Assembly (NCBI GenBank): GCA_964503145.1
Contig: CAZCYV010000011.1
Location: forward strand, 1-64,000
From: RBG-16-57-11 sp964503145
Lineage (GTDB): Bacteria > Chloroflexota > Anaerolineae > Anaerolineales > UBA4823
Direction: 5' to 3'
DNA: 64,000 nt
Shown here piece by piece: positions 18,448 through 27,620 of this stretch (the first letter of the stretch is position 1; every line of letters starts with the position of its first letter). The position numbers were made by a program, and so were the translations under genes. A model generated the notes under the pieces. That model was not told the DNA's origin, made no database searches, and saw only the letters and a list, made by a program, of their open reading frames with translations.

Positions 18448-21400
18448 TCAGTACACTTGTGTCAACACCTCAAACGTATTGTTCACAATATTCGGATCGT
18501 TTTCATTGGCGCGGATGTCGAATGTGCTCCGCTGCTCACCAGGCACAGGCAGCGATAAGACCACAATGTTCATTTGCAACGTACCTCCCGCAGGCAGATC
18601 CCCAAGCTCGCATACAACCTCGCCTAGCTCTGGGCTGCAGGTAACGGGGACGATGGCCGCTAACGGCGTGGAGGCGGTGTATGTGATAAAGGCGACATCC
18701 GGGGGCTTGCTAAATTCCAGGATCACGCTGCTCGCCCTGGCTGGACCGGTATTAGTGATCCCCAGGGTGTAGGTCATCAGCGTGGCCACAGTGATGGTTG
18801 GGGGCGCGCTGGCCTGTAATACCAGGTCGGCCAGCGGCAGGATCGCGGTGGTGTCGGTGGCGGTTTTGTTGTTTTCGCCAGGGTCGATTGGCGAGGTGAT
18901 CGAAGCGGTGTTGCTAAGCGTGCCTTGCGCATCCGGCCGTAGCGTGGCGTTGACGACCACATTTGCAGTCCCACCTGGAGGCAGGCTCAGCAAAGTGTTG
19001 ACGTTCCCAGCTCGTGGGCCGGTGACAGAACAACTGCCTCCGACGGATGCGGTGCAAGTCCAGGAGATAGCCGTCAATTCCCCCGGGAAATTATCGATCA
19101 GATTGACGCCGCTTACCAGGCTGGGGCCGGCATTGCTTACCTGGATGGTGTAGACCAGCGACTGGCCCGGCAGGATCGTGGTTCGGCCATCGCTTTTGCT
19201 CAAAGACAGGCTGACGCGCGGAGTCAGGTTGTCCACATCGACGGCCTGGTTGTCGATTGGGTTAGATTCGATCACCCCGACCTCTGGGCTTACCTGAACA
19301 TTGAGGGCGACCTGCCCGCTGGCGCTGGCGGGAATTTGCGCGTTGAGCGTGATGGTGGCCTGGCTGCCTGCTGCCAGGTCTAACCTGGCATTGACATTGC
19401 CGATGCCGTTCGGGGTCAGGCAGCGTGAATTAGAGGCGGCAGCGCAAGTCCAGTTGCCATTGACCAGCGCAGGAGGCAGCACTGCAACAACCTGGACGTT
19501 ATTGGCGATAATCGGCCCGCGGTTGTTCACTACGATGGAATAAGAGGTGGTCGTTCCCGGTATGGAGGACGCTCGCCCATTGCTGATGCTCACGTTCAGA
19601 TCTACATAGCGGATTTGTTGTGTAGGGGTCAGCGTAGGCGGCAGTGGTGTGAAGGTCAAAATGACGATCGGGGTGCGCGTGGGAGGGTTCAGCGGGTCCG
19701 GGTCATTGGCGTCGTCAAGACCATCGCCATCGGTATCGCGCTTCAATGGATTGAAGCCTCGATCTACCTCAAATCCATCGAGCAACGTATCGCCATCGGT
19801 ATCGGGATTGAGCGGGTTGGTTTGCCAGGTGTTGACTTCGGCTCCATCATCCAGGTCATCGCGGTCGGTATCGGGATCGTCTGGATTTGTCCCGGCGAGT
19901 ATCTCCAGATTATTTGCCAAGCCGTCCCGATCGTCGTCATCGTTGGCCCACAAGGCGGTAGCCGTGGCGGCTTGCTGCGTCGCCTGATTCGCCTGGGAAA
20001 GCGCCGATGCAGTCTGTGTGGCAACCTGGGCGGCCTGAAAGGTCGCCTGAACGATGGTCGCCTGGACGGCTTCTGCTGTCCTGCGGCTGGCTCTGGCAGG
20101 CGCTGTGACCTGATTCACCAGCAGTAATAAAAGGCAGGCCAGCACCACGCACAGCGTTGCCAGCCCAATCGGCGCCCAGGGCGGGATCAGCGCTTTGCTG
20201 ATGTATTCGCCGGAGTGCGTTTGTAGCTGCCCGGTCGGCACGTTGATATGGGTTTTGAAGGGGTGGGTGGTTTCGCTGCCGAACCAGCGCGGCTGTAGCA
20301 GCGCCGGTCGGTATTCGACTACGGCGGATTTGCCAGGCGGGATGGTCACCCGTACCTGGGGCGGTTCGAAAACCAGATTGTGCAAACGATCTTCCCATAG
20401 AACGGTGTAGGTCTCTGGGACGTTGCCGCGGTTCTGGATCAACACTTGCCCTACCTGCCCGGAGCGCACCTGGCGGGGTTGCATTTCGCTGTAAAACTCG
20501 GAAAATGCAGCTACGGTAAGCTGGACACGCAATTCCACGTACTCGCTGGGGGCGTTTTGGCTGGCAATACGCAGCACGATCTGATACCGTCCGGCGCGCC
20601 CTGCGGAGGTGCGCGGCGGACGCAAGGAAACCGTAATGGCGCGGTCGCCGCCTGCAGGGAGGCTCACGGGGTGCGGCGGCAAGGTTATCCACTCTGGCGG
20701 CACGCCCTGCATTGTGATATGGAAAGTGTCCTTTTGAGGGCCTCGATTGAACAACTGGAGGGTGAAATTGGCGCTGTTGCCAGGTATCACAGCCAGGTCC
20801 GGCGGATCGACGGTGGCCCCAACCCAACCGCGCAGACTCTGGCTTATCTGGGCTGCGTCGATCGATCGCCCATCTGCGGCCATGAACACCGCCATGGTTT
20901 CTGGCAAGTGTTTTGCCGGGCGAGTGGCTTCTGCCACAAAGGCGCGCGTGGTTTGGGCCTGCCCGGCGCGCTCCAGCCGCAACCACACCTCGCCGATGCG
21001 CAGATTCTCGCCTGGCATCCAGATTTTCGCTTCCCCCGGGGGCAGACGCTGCTCCTCGATAAAAGTGCCGTTAGTGCTGTGCAGGTCCGTGACGGTGTAA
21101 CTGGCGCCGTCGAAATCCAGACGAGCGTGGTGGCGCGAAATCCCCGGCTGGTCGATGACAATGTCGTTATCTGCCCCGCGACCGATGGTCATGACCCCGG
21201 CTTTTAGTTCCAGACTCCAGGGTTCTTTGCCCGGTTCCAGAATGTGGAGCAGGTCCGGCTTCGGCGCTTCTGCAGGCGGCGCTTCGGGGGCGCTCTGAGC
21301 GGGCGGTTGTAGCGGGCTGAACAAAGGATCGCTCAAGCTCTCCTGGAGCGGCGAGAGAAGACTGGATAACTGTTTTAACCCGATGGGGGTCGAGTCGATC

Positions 21401-22200
21401 GCCATCGCCGCGGGCAAGGCCGCTTGTAGCGCTTCCCCGAGTGCGGCGACGTCAGGGAAACGACGGCTTGGGCTTAGCTCCAGGCATGTGATGATAATTT
21501 GTTCCAGCTCTGCAGGCAGATCGGCGCGCAGGTCGCGAGGATTTGGCAACGGAAAACCCGTTGGGGAGCGTCCGGTGACCAGCTCGAACAGCAGCACTCC
21601 TGCAGCGTAAATATCTGCGCTGTTCGTGATCCGTTTTTGGGTGGAAAACTCTGGCGGCTGGTATGGGGAGGCAGGTAAAGCTTCTGGATGCTCTGGGTGA
21701 ACAAAACCCATCTGCGTCAGCACCGGCTGATAGGGCAGGTTTGTCGAGGCTTCTTTGCGCAGGCTCACGTGGCTGGGTCGCAAATCGCCGTGGATCAGGC
21801 TGCGCGTGTGCGCGTAATCCAATGCCTGGGCGACTTCGATGCAGAGCTGTACCGCCTCGCCAAGAGATATCCAACTTGCCGAATTCCGCAGTGTATCCAG
21901 CAGGTTTGCCAGGTTTGCTCCGGGGATGAACTCGGAGACAATGAAGATAAGCCCCTGCGCCTGGCCAGAGTCAAAAATCCGCGCAATACCGGGATGGCGA
22001 AAGCGCGCCATGGCTCGAGCGGTTTGCAAGACATACTCCCCTTGCTGATCTTGCGCTGCCCAGGTCGGCTCAAGGGAATGGAAGCTGACCGTGCGGTCGA
22101 ATTTTGCGTCGTAAGCCTTGTAGAGCCAGCCCCACCGTTCCTGGCTCAGAGGGACCACAATATTGTAATGCTCGATCGTCTTGCCGATCAGGTCCGACAT
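18448..22200 (-). CDS. FHA-containing pseudokinase with TSP3 and DUF11 ectodomain
   Basis: 1250 aa membrane protein. Residues 1-270 have a Ser/Thr kinase fold but lost key residues: no glycine loop (PLSQERWGW), the VAIK Lys is His41 (VSFH), the catalytic loop reads HGDLRPSH with Asn replaced by His144, and the DFG Asp is Gln163 (LTQMGF). An FHA domain follows at about 325-410 (MTIGRGADND, SRHHARLDF, STNGTFI). Then come beta-sandwich (NEW3-like) domains to about 660, one membrane helix (about 675-697), an Ala/Gln/Thr linker, calcium-binding thrombospondin type 3 repeats (about 753-833, DTDGDGLDD-like) and DUF11-like repeats to the end. The start at 22200 has GGAGG upstream; an in-frame ATG at 22215 is less favoured. 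It follows its active paralog by 72 nt and probably signals with it. Confidence 0.85.
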   Translation of the reverse strand: MSDLIGKTIEHYNIVVPLSQERWGWLYKAYDAKFDRTVSFHSLEPTWAAQDQQGEYVLQTARAMARFRHPGIARIFDSGQAQGLIFIVSEFIPGANLANLLDTLRNSASWISLGEAVQLCIEVAQALDYAHTRSLIHGDLRPSHVSLRKEASTNLPYQPVLTQMGFVHPEHPEALPASPYQPPEFSTQKRITNSADIYAAGVLLFELVTGRSPTGFPLPNPRDLRADLPAELEQIIITCLELSPSRRFPDVAALGEALQAALPAAMAIDSTPIGLKQLSSLLSPLQESLSDPLFSPLQPPAQSAPEAPPAEAPKPDLLHILEPGKEPWSLELKAGVMTIGRGADNDIVIDQPGISRHHARLDFDGASYTVTDLHSTNGTFIEEQRLPPGEAKIWMPGENLRIGEVWLRLERAGQAQTTRAFVAEATRPAKHLPETMAVFMAADGRSIDAAQISQSLRGWVGATVDPPDLAVIPGNSANFTLQLFNRGPQKDTFHITMQGVPPEWITLPPHPVSLPAGGDRAITVSLRPPRTSAGRAGRYQIVLRIASQNAPSEYVELRVQLTVAAFSEFYSEMQPRQVRSGQVGQVLIQNRGNVPETYTVLWEDRLHNLVFEPPQVRVTIPPGKSAVVEYRPALLQPRWFGSETTHPFKTHINVPTGQLQTHSGEYISKALIPPWAPIGLATLCVVLACLLLLLVNQVTAPARASRRTAEAVQATIVQATFQAAQVATQTASALSQANQATQQAATATALWANDDDDRDGLANNLEILAGTNPDDPDTDRDDLDDGAEVNTWQTNPLNPDTDGDTLLDGFEVDRGFNPLKRDTDGDGLDDANDPDPLNPPTRTPIVILTFTPLPPTLTPTQQIRYVDLNVSISNGRASSIPGTTTSYSIVVNNRGPIIANNVQVVAVLPPALVNGNWTCAAASNSRCLTPNGIGNVNARLDLAAGSQATITLNAQIPASASGQVALNVQVSPEVGVIESNPIDNQAVDVDNLTPRVSLSLSKSDGRTTILPGQSLVYTIQVSNAGPSLVSGVNLIDNFPGELTAISWTCTASVGGSCSVTGPRAGNVNTLLSLPPGGTANVVVNATLRPDAQGTLSNTASITSPIDPGENNKTATDTTAILPLADLVLQASAPPTITVATLMTYTLGITNTGPARASSVILEFSKPPDVAFITYTASTPLAAIVPVTCSPELGEVVCELGDLPAGGTLQMNIVVLSLPVPGEQRSTFDIRANENDPNIVNNTFEVLTQVY

Positions 22201-22272
22201 CTGCTTCTCCTCCATCGTGAACCGCTAGACCGCCTGACGGCGCGGCGGTCTTGTCAGCGCATAGACGAATGC

Positions 22273-25158
22273 TCAGGGCGCCAGGTTCCATAGAATGTTC
22301 AAGAAAGCGCGTTGACCTTTGTTCGACATCCCGGATGGACCGACATCGAATCCCCACAGGAGAAAGCGAGAGGATTCCATAATGATCGGGAAATGGTCGT
22401 TATCGTTGTGTTGTCTGCCGATGGTTGATACCTGGGCAATCGGCCCTGGCAAGTAAACCGCCACAAAGGGACTATTGGCATCGTACAGCTTGATGATCTG
22501 GTCTGCAGGTATGCTAACGCTGTTTGGGAAATTCCAATATGCCGCTGCTGGGTCCACCACATAAATATCATTGGTACTGCCCACCCAGCTTTGACCCCAG
22601 TTAATGAATAAGCCCAGGGCCTGAAAGTACAGGCTACCTCCACGTCCAAGCCCTACGATCGGCTTACCCGCTGCGGAGATATATTGAGCTTGCGTCTCGC
22701 TGGCATCGCCCCAGGGCGCGTTTTGGTAATCGCTGGCATTCCCCGTCTCCGGTCCGATCAAGATTAGCTTGTATAGACCAAAGTTGGTGCCGAAGATGCT
22801 CCCCATAGGGACGAGATCTACCACGTAACCTTGCGATTGGAGAAAAGATCGATAGTCATTCGCAGTGCTTGTGTCACTCGAATGAATATAGGCGACCCGC
22901 CGCAGCGCCTGGGCCGTCAGGGTGGCTGATTGCGCCTGGCCGGTCTGTTGGGCGGCGATGGCGGTGAGCGCAACGGCAGTCTGCTGGGCAGCAGATTGGG
23001 CTGCCGAGGTTTGGGCCGCGGCAGTCTGCGCCAGCCCGGCCTGTAACGTGGCCTGCTGAGCCTGCGCGGTTTGTGCTGCTCCTGCTTCAAGGGTCGCTTG
23101 TTGCGCCTGGGCGGTCAGTGCAACCGCAGTCTGCGCCTCGAGCACAATGGAGGTCTGGGTTGCCGCTCCTGCAGTCGCCTGGGCGATGCCGGTGGCTGTA
23201 GCAGCTTCGAGTGTGGCCTGATTAGCGCCTTCCAGGGCAATCGCAGTCTGAGTTCCGGCGGTGTTTGTGAGTTGCAGCGCGGCGACCTGGGTCTGAGAGA
23301 TTTGCGCGGTTTGGGTGGCGTTCCTGCCTCCAGCGATCCCGCCGCCAAACACCAGGCCGGAGAGCAGGAAAGTCGCTCCTGCAAGCGCCAGACACAACAC
23401 CAGCAACACCGGAATGGCCCAAGTCGGTATAGTGGGCGGGCTGACCACTTCCCCAGCATGCACTTGCGGCCTTCCTGAGGAGGGGTGCACCTGGGCGCTG
23501 AAACTATAGATTTTCTCACCGCCAAACCAGTTAGCCTGGCGGGGTTCGGCGCGAAATTCGGCCACCACCTCCTGCCCGGGCACCAGGTTGACCTGCAAGG
23601 TGGGTGGGGTGATCTCCAGCGCCTGGCTGGGAACCTGCCAGCTTAGGGTGTAGGTATCTGGCGCTTCGCCTAAATTGCGAATGGTCACTCTTCCAATTTG
23701 CCCGGCTTTGATGCGCGCAGGATGCATCTCGCTGGTGAAGGCCCGGGCGATTTGCGCCTGTCGCGTTGCTTCGGCGGGCGCAGGCCCACGCTGAGTCTGC
23801 GCCGCAGCAACGCGCGTCTCCGCAGCCAGGGTGGGTCCGAGGCCGGGGATGATCGGCTGCCCGGCGCGCAGCAGGCGGAGATAGGTATCACCAATGCGCA
23901 CCGCCAGTTCCGGATTCCAGGACTTTGACACTCCTGGGGTCAGTCGTGTAGCGCCCAGATAGGTGCCATTGGTGCTGTTCAAGTCGGTGATGCGATAGTT
24001 CTGGCCGTCAAAGTCGATACGCGCATGGCGCCGGGAGGATTTTGGATCGTCCAGCGGCAACTCGCAATCCGGATCACGTCCGATTGTCATGCTGGGGTGT
24101 TGGATGACGACTGCCCGGCTGGTTTGGTCGGGAGCCAGGATTTGAATGCGATCCTGGTTCAGATCTGAGGCAGGGTTAGATGCAGGCGGCGCATTAAAGG
24201 CGCCTAAAATCGACGCCCCGCGCAGTTCGATCAGGCTGTTTTGGTATTGAGTGAGCAGGCTGATATTGGCCTGGGCGCCCGCCGGCGCGGACATTACCTG
24301 TGAGGCGTCAGGAAGGGTTGCCTTCAGCGCATCTGCCAGCTCTGCGGCGCTCTGGTAGCGCCGGGCTGGATCCTTTTGAATGGCTTTTAGAATCACCTGA
24401 CCCAATTCTGGGGGGATTTCAGGACGGATGGCGAGAGGATCTGGCGGAGGAGTCTGTACGTGATACTGGATCGCCTCGGACAGGTTGCGCGCCAGGAAGG
24501 GTAAGCGACCAGTCGCCAGCTCGAAGAGCAAGATTCCCAGAGAGTAAACGTCACTGCGCGGATCGGATGGACGTCCCATTGCCTGCTCAGGCGACATGTA
24601 GGCCGGGGTGCCCATAGAAGAACTGTCCTGCGTGGTCAGCCCGCCTTGCGCCAGTTTTGCCAGGCCAAGGTCGGTGATGACCGGGCGATAGGGTAACCCG
24701 TCGGACGGCTCTGGTTCTATCATGATGTTGCCCGGCTTCAAATCTCGATGTAAGACGCCCTGTTTGTGGGCATAATCCAGCGCCAACGCCACCTGACGGA
24801 TCAGGTTCACCGCTTCTGGCAAGGGAATCCACCGATTTTGGGCGCGCAGGTCGCGCAGCATTTTCTCCAGATTATCGCCAGGGATGAATTTCATCACGAT
24901 GTACAGCAACCCGCGATCCTGGCCAAAATCATAGACCTGAACGATTCCTGGATGATCCATGCGCGCTGCGGTGCGCGCTTCCTGAAGGAAACGCTCCTGA
25001 AAATCAGACTGATGGGCAAAGGTTTCGTGCATTACCTTGATCGCCACATCGCGCTGCAATGTGGCGTCATTTGCCAGGTACACCGCTCCCATGCCGCCTT
25101 CGCCCAACAAGCGGGTGATCTGGTAGCGATTCAGCATCCGACCGACCAGGTTCTCCAT
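22273..25158 (-). CDS. Membrane Ser/Thr protein kinase with FHA domain and extracytoplasmic sensor
   Basis: 961 aa PknB-type kinase. Catalytic residues are intact: LLGEGGMGAVY loop, VAIK Lys41, HRDLKPGN (139-144), DLG with D163, and GTPAYMSPEQA. An FHA domain lies at about 345-430 (MTIGRDPDCE, SRRHARIDF, STNGTYL), expected to bind phosphothreonine, possibly autophosphorylated sites. A beta-sandwich domain precedes one membrane helix (about 575-605). Outside the membrane come about 140 residues of Ala/Gln/Thr repeats (TAQAQQATL-like) and a 200-residue alpha/beta domain starting RVAYIHSSDTSTANDY, which resembles class I glutamine amidotransferase-like folds but has no recognisable active site. 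GGAAGGAAGG precedes the ATG. It is upstream of the pseudokinase paralog, with which it aligns without gaps through the kinase domain. Confidence 0.9.
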   Translation of the reverse strand: MENLVGRMLNRYQITRLLGEGGMGAVYLANDATLQRDVAIKVMHETFAHQSDFQERFLQEARTAARMDHPGIVQVYDFGQDRGLLYIVMKFIPGDNLEKMLRDLRAQNRWIPLPEAVNLIRQVALALDYAHKQGVLHRDLKPGNIMIEPEPSDGLPYRPVITDLGLAKLAQGGLTTQDSSSMGTPAYMSPEQAMGRPSDPRSDVYSLGILLFELATGRLPFLARNLSEAIQYHVQTPPPDPLAIRPEIPPELGQVILKAIQKDPARRYQSAAELADALKATLPDASQVMSAPAGAQANISLLTQYQNSLIELRGASILGAFNAPPASNPASDLNQDRIQILAPDQTSRAVVIQHPSMTIGRDPDCELPLDDPKSSRRHARIDFDGQNYRITDLNSTNGTYLGATRLTPGVSKSWNPELAVRIGDTYLRLLRAGQPIIPGLGPTLAAETRVAAAQTQRGPAPAEATRQAQIARAFTSEMHPARIKAGQIGRVTIRNLGEAPDTYTLSWQVPSQALEITPPTLQVNLVPGQEVVAEFRAEPRQANWFGGEKIYSFSAQVHPSSGRPQVHAGEVVSPPTIPTWAIPVLLVLCLALAGATFLLSGLVFGGGIAGGRNATQTAQISQTQVAALQLTNTAGTQTAIALEGANQATLEAATATGIAQATAGAATQTSIVLEAQTAVALTAQAQQATLEAGAAQTAQAQQATLQAGLAQTAAAQTSAAQSAAQQTAVALTAIAAQQTGQAQSATLTAQALRRVAYIHSSDTSTANDYRSFLQSQGYVVDLVPMGSIFGTNFGLYKLILIGPETGNASDYQNAPWGDASETQAQYISAAGKPIVGLGRGGSLYFQALGLFINWGQSWVGSTNDIYVVDPAAAYWNFPNSVSIPADQIIKLYDANSPFVAVYLPGPIAQVSTIGRQHNDNDHFPIIMESSRFLLWGFDVGPSGMSNKGQRAFLNILWNLAP

Positions 25159-25288
25159 ACAGGACCTTCCTTCCGACTGAAATCGAGTAAAGTATAATCG
25201 ATTTTTGGGCGTCTTGTCGGCGGCGGAATGACGTATAAACCGGATGCTCCGCTTTCAGGTGTGCAGCTTTTGCGATAACCGATCAAGA

Positions 25289-25314
25289 AGCGCCGATCAG
25301 TACTGATCGGCGCT
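25289..25314. terminator. Perfect 26-bp palindrome downstream of methyltransferase gene
   Basis: An uninterrupted palindrome with half-site AGCGCCGATCAGT lies 35 nt after the stop of the methyltransferase-like gene and about 130 nt before the kinase ATG. As RNA it could form a stem of 10 bp with a 6-nt loop. The following minus-strand bases are not U-rich, so a factor-independent terminator is uncertain; a dyad protein-binding site in the kinase leader is the alternative. Confidence 0.45.
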
Positions 25315-25349
25315 CGCGGTTGTAATTGGCTCAGAGGGAATGCCTGCAC

Positions 25350-26060
25350 TCAGCGCGGCCGGCGCGGCCAGAACATCGGGGTGCGCTCTTTGTATTCGCG
25401 GTACGACTCTCCGAAGCGGATTTCCAGCTCGCGTTCTTCATAAACTTTCAAGAATACCAGTATCGCCGGGCTGACCACAACTAAGACCCAGATCAAGAAT
25501 AATCCAGATTGCAGCCATATGCCAAGCCCTACCAGGAAGGCCAGCGCTGACAAGATCATTGGGTTGCGCGTCCAGGCGTAGATCCACTCGGTGACCAGCA
25601 TGCGCGTTAACGCCGCCGCGAAAGGCAGCCCGAGACCTTTGAGCAGCAGATTGACAACAACCAGCACGATGACCAGACCGCTGAGGAACATGACGCCCGG
25701 CCCAAGCCAATAGGGCAGCTCAAAGGGCAGCGTCAGCCACTGCAAACCCAGGCGTACGGCAGAGATCAAGGCGCAGCCAAAAGAAGCGGCCATGACATAA
25801 TGAACGACCAGGGTCACCCGCTGGGCCTGGGTTGGGGTGGGTTGGCGATCGAGCAGCCGCCGACCGATAAGCACCAAAGGCACGATCAGCAATACACCTC
25901 CAATGGCGATCAGGATGTCCAGCCAGAAACTGAGCTGGGCATCAGCCAGCCCCAACCAGGCTGCCCAGCAAAGAAGCATGCCTGCCAGATTGGCCCAGCC
26001 TCTGCGAAAATCCTGGGCGTTATCGGATTGGGAGGGGGATACATCGCTTGTCGTGCTCAT
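25350..26060 (-). CDS. Isoprenylcysteine carboxyl methyltransferase-like membrane protein
   Basis: 236 aa multi-pass protein of the ICMT/phospholipid methyltransferase group. The C-terminal signature is present: TRNPMILSALAFLVGLGIWL, then EERELEIRFGESYREYKERTPMFWPR, the conserved SAM-binding end of this family. Five to six hydrophobic segments precede it. These enzymes methylate isoprenylcysteine, phosphatidylethanolamine or small hydrophobic substrates; the bacterial substrate is unknown. GGAGGTG precedes the ATG at 26060; an upstream in-frame codon at 26075 has no ribosome site. It lies 78 nt downstream of the HEAT-repeat gene and may share its transcript. Confidence 0.78.
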   Translation of the reverse strand: MSTTSDVSPSQSDNAQDFRRGWANLAGMLLCWAAWLGLADAQLSFWLDILIAIGGVLLIVPLVLIGRRLLDRQPTPTQAQRVTLVVHYVMAASFGCALISAVRLGLQWLTLPFELPYWLGPGVMFLSGLVIVLVVVNLLLKGLGLPFAAALTRMLVTEWIYAWTRNPMILSALAFLVGLGIWLQSGLFLIWVLVVVSPAILVFLKVYEERELEIRFGESYREYKERTPMFWPRRPR

Positions 26061-26138
26061 CTCACACCTCCGCACTTGGTTCCAGGAGTGAAGTCAACGG
26101 CGCTGATGACCCGGAAACCGGGTTGGCTCCTGGATGGA

Positions 26139-27239
26139 TTAATTCTTCCACTCCGCCAGCATCTTCTGCGCGATGGCCGGCCCCTGCACGCCGGCTGCAG
26201 GCCCCTGAAGCGCATCCAGTAAAGGCTGCAAATACAAGCGCGTGTGGCGAGAGGGCATGGCATGTAGAGAGTGATAGACCGCCTGGCGGAAGGGCTCGGT
26301 CATTGGCCGCCGTATCAAGGCGCGCAAGATAAATGGAATTGCCTGGGCGTCCAGGTTGGCGAGCACGCTGGCGGTGGCCCAACGGACGGCGGGGTGCTCG
26401 TCGTGAAGCCCTTCCACCAGTGTTTCGAGGCCGCGCGGGTTGCCAATTTGTCCCAGGGCGCGCGCGGCATGCCAGCGGACATGACTGTCTGGATGATTCA
26501 GAGCGTTGACCAGGGTATCTGCCACAGTAGAGCCCAGATCACGCAGGGCGCGGCTGGCGGCGCGATGCAACTCGCCATGTCCCTCGGCCAATGCGAGCAG
26601 CAGAGGCGGACCGCACTGCGGATCGTCGATTGCTGCAAGGGCTTCTACTGCCAGGATCGACCAATCTCCAGCAGGCCCACGGCGTTTGAGAGGAACCTGC
26701 GTGGAGTGTTGGATGATCTGCTCCAGAACTGGCAGCGCGCGTTTGTCGCCGCGCAAGCCCAACAGGCAGGCGGCGGCTTTCTGGATAGGGCCTTCTGCCT
26801 CGAGCGCCTGCAACAGAATGCGCTGTTTGAGCGCCCGTTCTGATTCGATGTAGTCGGTGGTAAAGGCTTCGATGATCGCCCGGGCACCTGCCCCCTGAAC
26901 CGGTTCTTGCCAGCTCAGGGGCTGAGGAGGAGACTTTTCTGCCTGCGTCCAATCCCCCCATGCTCCCAGAGCCAGCCAGGTCAGAAGACACCGCCAGATC
27001 TGCTCGTCTCCGGTTTCATGGAGGGCAGTCTGCATCAGTGTGCGCAGGTCGCGAATTGATGAGGTGAGGTAACTCATCACGGTGCTGGCGGCTTTCAGAT
27101 CGCCGTTGGCGGCGCTCTTTAGCTTCTTCGTTTCGGCGGAAATTCGCCCAGGCGGGATGAAATCCACTTTTGGATCGAGCGCCTCGTCCCCGATGGATGC
27201 AAAGACATCATCTTCGCTCAGGTACAGGTTGGTCTTCAT
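26139..27239 (-). CDS. HEAT-repeat protein
   Basis: 366 aa alpha-helical repeat protein. After a unique N-terminus (MKTNLYLSEDDVFASIGDEA), helical repeats of about 30 residues are evident. They include AVEALAAIDDPQCGPPLLLALAEG, ALRDLGSTVADTLVNALNHPD, HVRWHAARALGQIGNPRGLETLVEGL and AVRWATASVLANLDAQAIPFIL, typical of HEAT/PBS-lyase-like repeats. No catalytic motif, signal peptide or membrane helix is seen, so a cytosolic scaffold role is likely. GGAGG lies 8 nt before the chosen ATG; a longer open frame upstream has no ribosome site. A good promoter is found about 175 nt upstream. Confidence 0.8.
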   Translation of the reverse strand: MKTNLYLSEDDVFASIGDEALDPKVDFIPPGRISAETKKLKSAANGDLKAASTVMSYLTSSIRDLRTLMQTALHETGDEQIWRCLLTWLALGAWGDWTQAEKSPPQPLSWQEPVQGAGARAIIEAFTTDYIESERALKQRILLQALEAEGPIQKAAACLLGLRGDKRALPVLEQIIQHSTQVPLKRRGPAGDWSILAVEALAAIDDPQCGPPLLLALAEGHGELHRAASRALRDLGSTVADTLVNALNHPDSHVRWHAARALGQIGNPRGLETLVEGLHDEHPAVRWATASVLANLDAQAIPFILRALIRRPMTEPFRQAVYHSLHAMPSRHTRLYLQPLLDALQGPAAGVQGPAIAQKMLAEWKN

Positions 27240-27620
27240 TGCATTACCTCCGATATTCGATCCAGTACATCCGGCAAGAAGATCTTCTTTTTGGGGCACG
27301 CTGGTAGAGGCGGCCAGCTTCCGGGCGAGGTGGTTAGAGGCAGCGACGAAGCCTGGAAGCCGGCTCCCCCGATGCGGCAAGGCCAAGCGAAAGCTCACAT
27401 GCACCTATCTATACAATACAAAAATTTATTAACAAAGTCAAGAGGGCGAAGGGGATTTTCGCGTATTTGGCGCTAGCTGCCTGTAATTTTCCTTTAATGC
27501 GACCAGATAGATCAAATATGCTATACTGCAACTGTTGATGGATACTCCTTACTGGTTGCGCCAAATCTGGCATTTGGGTTGTCAATCGAAGTGAGGCGAG
27601 CGAGGATAGAAAGGCAGTGG
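27240..27620. other. Divergent intergenic region between HEAT and intradiol-dioxygenase-like genes
   Basis: AT-rich relative to its surroundings. It contains a strong promoter for the HEAT gene on the minus strand (27413-27441). On the plus strand a TATACT box at 27522-27527 may serve the lipoprotein gene at 27621, but its -35 partner is poor. No other gene or RNA is seen. Confidence 0.5.
27413..27441 (-). promoter_or_regulatory. Predicted sigma70-type promoter for the HEAT-repeat gene
   Basis: On the minus strand TTGACT (27441-27436) and TATTGT (27418-27413) are separated by 17 nt, with an AT-rich spacer. The implied leader is about 165 nt. Prediction only. Confidence 0.5.

Noticed and set aside
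22905..23330. Short repeated units that could suggest a CRISPR-like or satellite array
   Set aside because: The units vary, have no spacer structure and encode the in-frame Ala/Gln/Thr stalk of the kinase.
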